In this document: piece by piece, positions 57,680-64,000 of the stretch | How the letters are laid out: each line of letters starts with the position of its first letter | How positions within the stretch are numbered: the first letter of the stretch is position 1 | From: Voacanga thouarsii | Taxonomy: Eukaryota > Streptophyta > Magnoliopsida > Gentianales > Apocynaceae | Length of the DNA: 64,000 nt | Reading direction: 5' to 3' | NCBI GenBank assembly: GCA_026120185.1 | Contig: JANUWF010000008.1 | Span: 3,844,001-3,908,000 of the forward strand | Program-made: the position numbers and the translations under genes | The notes under the pieces: generated by a model | Databases searched by the model: none | What the model was told of the DNA's origin: nothing | The model's input: the letters and a program-made list of their open reading frames with translations, nothing else

Positions 57680-58727
57680 CTTTCTCTCTTCTTCTCATCT
57701 ATTCTCTCACTATTATGTTTTTATCTCTCTTTTTCCTCTCTCATCTTTTTTTTTTTCCTTCAAAATATTTTGATCTCTCATAATCTCACTAGAGGTTAAG
57801 AGAGATAAATTGATTTTCTTTCTATCATTCTTCAAAGAATAAGTATTTCTTCCCCTTTGTAGACTATATCTCTATCAAACATCTAAGACCTTTCCAACAA
57901 AATATTCCTGATATAAATAAGAAATACAACACAAATCACTTCATCTTTGTACTCCCCCACAACAAAAGTAACCTTAGCTATTTGTTCACCTTTATATTAC
58001 CACAGTTACTCAACCATTGTAGCTTGTAAGATAGGCTGTTTCAAGTTCTCCATTGTAATTTCTCCACTAATGTTGCATTATTCACATTTTTATAACTTCC
58101 CCCATTAATAAGGACATTATGTGGCCTTTGCTTGATAAGATACCTTGAAAAGAAAATATTTTCTTTTGCAAATCTCCTCCTTCTTTATCTTCACAAGTAT
58201 CCTCAACTATTCCTACTACTCCAATCAATAAGTATATGGGTTCAATCACGATCCTTCCTTTACTATCTACTTCTTTTTAGTCATTCTTACCACTTAAAAA
58301 CTCATTATAATCTTCCTCTTAGGTGAGATATCACCTTAATTATTGATGAACACCGTCTTCTTGTTTGGACATTTTTGAAAGGTATTCCTATGTTCCTAGA
58401 TATTTTTATCACTTGATAGTTCTACTCCTTTGTGGCTTCAACAGGGCCTTTCATATGTCTTTTATCCTTTCTTTATTAGACTTGGTGTATTCTTGATATC
58501 TGGGAGTAGATAGTTCATCTTCACTAATGTCACCTTATCTCTTCTTCTTTTGATCTCCTTTTTGCCTACTCTTCTCTTATACCACCCACTTCTTTGTATT
58601 CATGTACATTTTAACTAATTCAACACTACGATGCTCCACTAATCCCTTATCTCTTCTATTTTGGCTTTCACTTTCTTAACCCCCTCTTCTCCTTCATCCT
58701 CTTCCTCGCTACATTATTGTGACAAGT

Positions 58728-60109
58728 TGATGAGTAAATTTTCAAGGTATAGAAATTATTAAATTTAAACCCATCACTTAGCTAAGTTTTAATTAAAATA
58801 CTAATTCCAAAATATACATACGAGTAAGTATACTCATTGAAAGTATAGTATATGGAATTAACGAGTACCGATCCTCAAAGGAACAAGTACATACTAATCA
58901 CTTTTCATTCATTGTTTAACCGACACAATAAAGTGATTAAATAATAAAGAAGAAAAATAAGTAAAATATAAATTTATAACTCAAGGATGCAATTTCATGT
59001 AATTAGACAATTTTCTTGAAAACAAAATATTGAATCAATTAGAATTCATCACAATCAATTGTTATCTTGGCACCATAAAGGAACTTAAGTAAAATTCAAT
59101 CGTTTCCCAAGTTATGAATTCACTTATGTAGACTCCACTTCTTTTTGAATCCATGGAACAACTATCTCTTGACTAATTTAGTAGATTTCCCAATCAAAAT
59201 AAAGTAATGAAAAGATGCATTAAACTCATACCTCATAAAATAAAATTAGCTAATAACCATATACTCTAGGTGAAATCAACCAATCTTTGATTACTCTAAT
59301 TCTTTAATCTTAACTTCATTTTTCAAGTCCATTAAGATTTAAAAAATATGAAATTAATACAATGAACTTCTAACATCATTTTTCAAGTCAATTAGAAGAA
59401 AATGTATCAATAACCAATGATAGCAAGTAATTAAATACCAAGAATAACAATAGTTTGATCAAAATCCCAATTAATTTAAAATCATAATCTCCAAAATAAT
59501 ATCTAATTACAATCAAAACATTAAGCACATCATTGTTCTAGAAAAGTAATAGAAGGATACAAGATAGAACTTATAGACAAACCCTTCTTCTTCTCTTGAA
59601 AAACTCCTTTGAACAATGCTCATTTGAATGGTGAATTTATCTTTGAATAATAAGCAGCTACTTTGGACCCTTGAATTCACACATTTGTCTTGTGTTTTTC
59701 TTGTTTAAATAGATTTATTTGATGATAAAATTCATTTCTTAAGGAGTATTGCTGAGTAGGATTTGAAAAATACCAAAATCCTTTAGAAGATACTAAATTT
59801 GTGCATAGAATTCGCATGTCCAGGCAGGACCTAGCGCTAGGTCCATTCAACCCACCTTGCAATGTGTTCTATTTTTCACTTGGAAGTGGCTCTATTTTCA
59901 CTCTTTTTCCAAACTAGCCCTGTCGCCAGGTGTAATATTGAAATTTCAAATTTTTGCTCTAAATCAACTCAATTCTGCACAAATTTGTCAAAAATACTTT
60001 CCACAATCAAAATGTCAAATAGAAAGGAATATGCTTAGTTATTATATCAAAGATATCTCAAATTAACCTCAAATAACTAGAAAAATATTGATGAATTTAA
60101 CTCCTATCA
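58728..60109 (-). repeat. NA-3 3' LTR
   Basis: Plus start TGATGAGTAAAT and plus end ACTCCTATCA. Shares CGAGTACCGATCCTCAAAGG, CTAGGTGAAATCAACCAATC and AGACAAACCCTTCTTC with its relatives. GACCTAGCGCTAGGTCC lies at 59827-59843. Confidence 0.85.
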
Positions 60110-60790
60110 CATACCTTCATACTTAAACTTTTGCTTGTCATCAAGCAAAATACTTAAGTTAAGAAAATCATCAAGAAAACACAAGCGTTTAATCATTCAA
60201 AAATTTTAAACTTAGCAAGGAATAAATTTCCCTTCAAATTTTAGATAAAACTATTTCCATTCATCCAACCCTTTGAAAACAATTAAAATGTTGAAGCATT
60301 TGATGGAACATCACAAAACATTTGAAGTTAAATTAATCACATTTATACCCTAGTCTAAGAAAATTATTTCACCCTTCAAGTAAAAATATAAATAATATGA
60401 ATCACATAAATCAAACTATCTACCAACTCAAGCATTATAAATTAAAAAATTTGTACAACTCAAGTCATAATGTAAGGAAAGCACTCCATTTTTTTTTTCT
60501 CTTTATTTTTCCTAATGACTTAGAAAATTGATAGCCTAAAGTGCATGGATTTCTCTTCACACATCATACTGGCCCCTTTTTGGTTATCACTCATCATTTT
60601 TTCAACATCTTTCCTCTTTTTTAATTTTGGGAATTCATAGCCTCAAGAAAGTGGATTTCTTTTCACTATCCATATTGGCCCCCATAATCAAGCAAAAACA
60701 ATACTTTCTCGCCTTCAAAGAGGAAACAACAACCAACACATTTCAACTTTCAACTCAATCACAAAAAAAAATTGTTTCACTCAATCTTTC
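60110..60790 (-). other. NA-3 3' non-coding region, LTR-proximal part
   Basis: Starts with the PPT-side block CATACCTTCATACTTAAAC. Contains two copies of the GGATTTCT(C/T)TTCAC...TGGCCCC repeat (60547-60575 and 60653-60684), as in NA-1 and NA-2. Confidence 0.7.
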
Positions 60791-62142
60791 TGATGCATAA
60801 ATTTTGGGTGTATGAAAATAATCAAATTTAAATCCATCTCTTAGTCAAGTTTTAATTAAAAAATTAATCCCAAAATACACATATGAGCAAGTATACTCAT
60901 TACAAGCATAGTATAAGGAATTGGCGAGGTTGATCCTCAAAGGAACAAGTACACACTAAACACTTTTCATTTATAGTTTAATTGACCCAAATAAAGTGAG
61001 AAAATAAAAAAATATATAAAGAAATATATACAACTCAAATATGTAGGAATATATAATTTAGACAATTATCCTAGAAAACATCATAATGAACCAACTAGCA
61101 ATGCTCTCAATTAGGTATCATCTTGGCATCATGAAGGAATACAAAGTAAAATTCAATCGTTTCCCAAGTTATGAATCTACTTATATAAATTCCACTTCGT
61201 TTCTCAATCTATGGAATCACTATCTTTTGATTAATATTAACAGATTTGCTAATCAAGTTAACATAACCAAGATATACATTAAGCTTAATTTCTTATAAAC
61301 ATGAAATTAGCTAATAACCCTTTGTTTGAGGTGAAATCAACTAATCTTCGATTACTCTAGCCCTATAATCTTAACTTCATCGCCCAAGTCCATTAAGATT
61401 TAACAAATATGAAATCAATACAACAAACTCCTAACATCATTTTCTAATATCAAAGATGATAAATAATTGATCAAATAACTAAATCAACACAAAATCATGA
61501 ATCTAAAATAATGTTAAATTACAATAAAACATTGAATAAATTATTGTTTAAGAACAAGAAACAAATATAAAAAAAGCACTCATATACAAGCGTCTTTCTT
61601 CTCCTTTGATGACTCTCTTGAACAACTCTCCTTGATTTGGTGAATTCTTCCTTGAATGAGTGTTTCAAATTTCAGCTCTTGGATCCACCTTTAATTCCTT
61701 GTATTTTCTCTCGCTCTTATAAGCCTCTTAGATGTTAAATTTGTAGTTTGGAAAGTCTTAGTCGAGTAAGATTCAAAAAGTACTAAAATAATTAGAAAAT
61801 TTCTAAATTCGTGCACAGCATTCCAGAATAGGCCTGGCGACGGGTCTAGTCGACCCACATGGCGCTAGGTGCAATTTGCTCCTCCTCTGAATTTTTCTTA
61901 TTTTTCCTTTGTCCGTCTAGAATGGACCTAGCATCTGGTCCACTTGCTAGACCTGGTGCCAGATGTGCTCTGGAAAATTCCCTACTTTGCTTGAAATCAA
62001 CTCAAATCTGCATAAATTCATCAAAAACACTTTATACAAGTAAAATGCCAAATTAGAAGGAATATTCCTAGTTATTGCAACAAATACATCTCAAAACAGT
62101 ATCAAATAACTAATAAAATAATAGTGATTTTAGCCCCTATCA
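60791..62142 (-). mobile_element. Solo LTR of the NA family inside NA-3
   Basis: Plus start TGATGCATAAAT and plus end GCCCCTATCA. Perfect TSD CTTTC at 60786-60790 and 62143-62147. GGCCTGGCGACGGG, ATGGCGCTAGG and GACCTGGTGCCAG at 61830-61965. No coding content. Confidence 0.92.
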
Positions 62143-62147
62143 CTTTC

Positions 62148-62864
62148 CGCGCAAAGATTTTTATCTCCTCAAATTCTTTATCACTACTCAAAGCTAAGCA
62201 AAGTTTAAACCCATAATACAAGAGCTAGTCAGTAACTTTCTCCACATTCATCATATTCTCCATATTTAAACTAAATGAGTCAAATAATATTCAAATACCA
62301 ATGCATAAGCAAGATTAATCCAAATTCTCAAATCTTGAAAAATATCTTATCCAATAAACTAATTTTTATAAAAATTCACCAAATGAATGACAAAACTCAT
62401 ATCCAAGTAAGAAAAAGAATTCCAACCTTGCTAAATAATGAAAACCACAAAAAAAAATGTTAAAAAATTTATGGAAAATATTTTCGATACCTAAACTCCC
62501 CCCCCCCCCACACACACACACACATAAATGGGACATTGTCCTTAATGGAAAAAAAAATACAACAATGACAGTAAAACCAAGATGACTAAAATAAATAAAG
62601 AATAGAGAATAGAGAAAAAAAAAAAAAATACTTCCATTGCGAATTAGTTCCAACATGTGTGAATCCACCACAAGGAGTAGTCATTAGAGAAGTCACAAGG
62701 GTACCTATCTTTAAAAAAAACAAAAACAGAAAAACATAAATCTAGAAAAAGAAAGAAAAAGATAAAGAACTAAAAACTAAGAAAGGTCATTAAATATAAA
62801 ATATAAAGAAAAAATAAAAGAAAAAGGACAGAAAATAAAATAAAATACAAGTGCAAGGAGTAAA
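62148..62864 (-). other. NA-3 3' non-coding region, gene-proximal part with internal purine tract
   Basis: C12 then (AC)7 at 62498-62524 is an expanded version of the internal PPT-like tract of NA-1, and is followed by GGGACATTGTCCTTA as in NA-1 and NA-2. The rest is A-rich (62700-62850). Confidence 0.65.
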
Positions 62865-64000
62865 TCAAGAGTCCTCAGACTCATCATCACCGGCGGTTCT
62901 ACTCATAGAAGCACCAGTGGATTGCTGGATTAAAGTCGCCAACCTTTGTTCATGGACATCTTAATGGCGAAGGAGGTCAGCAATGGAGTCTCATAGTTGG
63001 AGGAGGATGGTTATTTGGCTCTCTAGCTAGGCTTCCACTCGTGCCTCAAAATTAGTATGAGAATGAAAACTAGTAGCATGAGTGCGAGGTCGGGTAGGCT
63101 GTTGTTGCTGCTGCTCCTCCTCCTCATCAGGGGGAAGCTCCACCATTTCTGGGTGTTGAACCTCATAAGGCTTCTTCCAATGCCTCTCTCTCTTACCATA
63201 ATGATAGCCATACTGAACCAAAGTATGCTCGGTCACTAGGTCCCGATCAGTAGTTGGCTCAACAATCTCTCCATCTAATCTCACTCTAAAGTCCCGTAGG
63301 ATACACATAATAACCAAGGGGAATTTAAGGGCCTTGGCGGATATGCCAGAGTAAACAACCTCCCACATGAACTGAATAATAATAGGGGCCTTGGCTGAAT
63401 AGGCTCACTCCTCATCATCTTATCAAGAATGTAGAGATCAAAGACCTTAGACTCATTGAAACCACTACCCTTAGGGTAAACACTGGAAGCGAAAATATAG
63501 ACTATGGCACACAATTGTGCCTTAAGATTATTATTTGAGTAGTAGCAATATTGACCTATTTACCCATTTCTCCACATATGCAAACTCGTCCTCTCAACAC
63601 TCACATCCCAAGTAAGTTCAGAAATAATCTTTTTGGTTATTATGGTCCATAGCTATCCATGGCCACGCATAAGATACTCCCAAAATCCTAGCTAATCTTG
63701 CCCTATCAAACTCAATGAGTACCCCTTTAATCATAGTAGAAATAACCTGAAGGTTGTTTTTCTTTTTATTTCGCATATTGGCATAAAACTCCCTTACTCG
63801 CACAGGACAATAAGTACCCCCAAGCCTAATGATAGGCTCCCATCCCAGTCACCTAAACATAGTGGAAAGCTCTAAGGAATTATCTAAGGAGGGCCTATAC
63901 ATCTTTTCTACTATGATTTTGTTATATTTGTAACTTTGATACTAAATTTGACAAGGTCACAGAATTGAGTAGGTTGGGTAGGTAGAGGCTTAAAAGAAGA
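62865..64000 (-). pseudogene. Athila ORF1 / putative plant transposon protein-like gene, 5' end outside window
   Basis: Minus translation from the edge: LGWEPIIRLGGTYCPVRVRE then FYANM (63780-63870), TMIKGVLIEFDRARLARILG (63680-63740), PKGSGFNESKVFDLYILDKM (63410-63480), LVIMCILRDFRVRLDGEIVE with TTDRDLVTEHT (63220-63320), an acidic EEEE plus QQQQQ run (63095-63125), and a coiled-coil-like tail ending GDDESEDS and TGA at 62865-62867. It matches the NA-2 gene block for block, so the two define one family. Frameshifts and stops (for example about 63850, 63400 and 63025) inactivate it. Function of the family is unknown. Confidence 0.72.

Larger units (their letters stand above)
55370..58727 (-). 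pseudogene. gypsy-B gag-protease relic fused to a pol C-terminus-like end
   Basis: Two parts around a solo LTR. 57680-58727: gag knuckle remnant FQKCPNKKTVFIN (about 58345) and the same protease region as gypsy-A (NKQIAKVTFVVGEYKDEV at about 57945-58000, FDRDIVYKG), full of stops. 55370-55702: a Lys/Glu/Arg-rich linker (55378-55611 open) ending DIDSRMNHF, which resembles the C-terminal tail of plant gypsy pol just before the LTR. RT, RNase H and integrase are absent, as in gypsy-A. Either both are deletion products or they belong to a gag-only type of element (TR-GAG). Confidence 0.7.
58728..64000 (-). mobile_element. NA-3: non-autonomous LTR retrotransposon, runs off the window
   Basis: 3' LTR 58728-60109, PPT-side internal region 60110-60790 and 62148-62864 (split by a solo LTR), ORF1-like pseudogene from 62865 to the window end. 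Same organisation as NA-2. Left flank CAAGT (58723-58727); the right TSD is outside. Inserted in gypsy-B. Confidence 0.8.

Noticed and set aside
63057..63239. Leu-rich plus frame with CTC/CTG repeats
   Set aside because: Antisense of the EEEE-QQQQQ run of the NA-3 ORF1-like gene.

Overview
The window is nuclear DNA of a flowering plant, probably a dicot: it is AT-rich and every recognisable gene is a plant transposon or retrotransposon gene (CACTA TNP2, Ty1/copia, Ty3/gypsy, and an Athila ORF1 / 'putative plant transposon protein'-like gene). I found no rRNA, tRNA, CRISPR, operon or convincing complete host gene. This is intergenic heterochromatin-like sequence made of nested transposable elements. 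Almost every reading frame is a relic. I cannot name the species.

Layout. 1-6474: left-truncated CACTA element on the minus strand, with a decayed TNP2 transposase (1-2475) and a degenerate terminus at 6461-6474. 6475-10805: copia RT/RNase H relic (+) split by a 3.0-kb solo LTR (7650-10684). 10806-18695: further LTRs, namely a minus LTR (10806-12419), a plus solo LTR (12425-13899), an inverted piece of the 3.0-kb LTR (14265-15545) and a chromovirus-like LTR region (about 15780-18450). 18696-41548: one Ty3/gypsy element (gypsy-A, minus, TSD CTTTA on both sides). It has gag and protease relics but no RT or integrase. It is split by a complete non-autonomous element NA-1 (19448-25043, TSD ATCCA), a 4.7-kb solo LTR (25750-30482, TSD TAATC) and a second non-autonomous element NA-2 (30590-38727). 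The 3' LTR of NA-2 holds a further solo LTR (36003-37568, TSD ACCAG). 41554-46392: unassigned sequence, a copia RNase H tail, an LTR-like stretch with large microsatellites, and a piece of an NA-type LTR. 46393-54659: copia-B (minus), the most intact element, with a 2.0-kb 3' LTR, a gag-pol gene broken by two TGA codons and late frameshifts, and a 5' LTR that has lost its U3. 54661-58727: gypsy-B relic (minus) with a solo LTR at 55703-57679. 58728-64000: NA-3 (minus, runs off the window) with a solo LTR (60791-62142, TSD CTTTC) and an ORF1-like pseudogene.

The most interesting material is the NA family. It has TGATAG...GCATCA LTRs of about 1.2-2.0 kb, a primer-binding site matching tRNA-Asp, a terminal polypurine tract plus a second internal one, and no pol. 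NA-2 and NA-3 carry an Athila-ORF1-like gene. NA-1 carries a different 243-codon ORF that I do not recognise. At least four insertions in the window show CTTT-type target duplications, and several LTR groups share GGCGCC-centred near-palindromes upstream of their TATA boxes.

Boundaries come from hand alignment of LTR ends and target-site duplications. Where both TSDs agree I regard them as base-accurate; elsewhere they are approximate.
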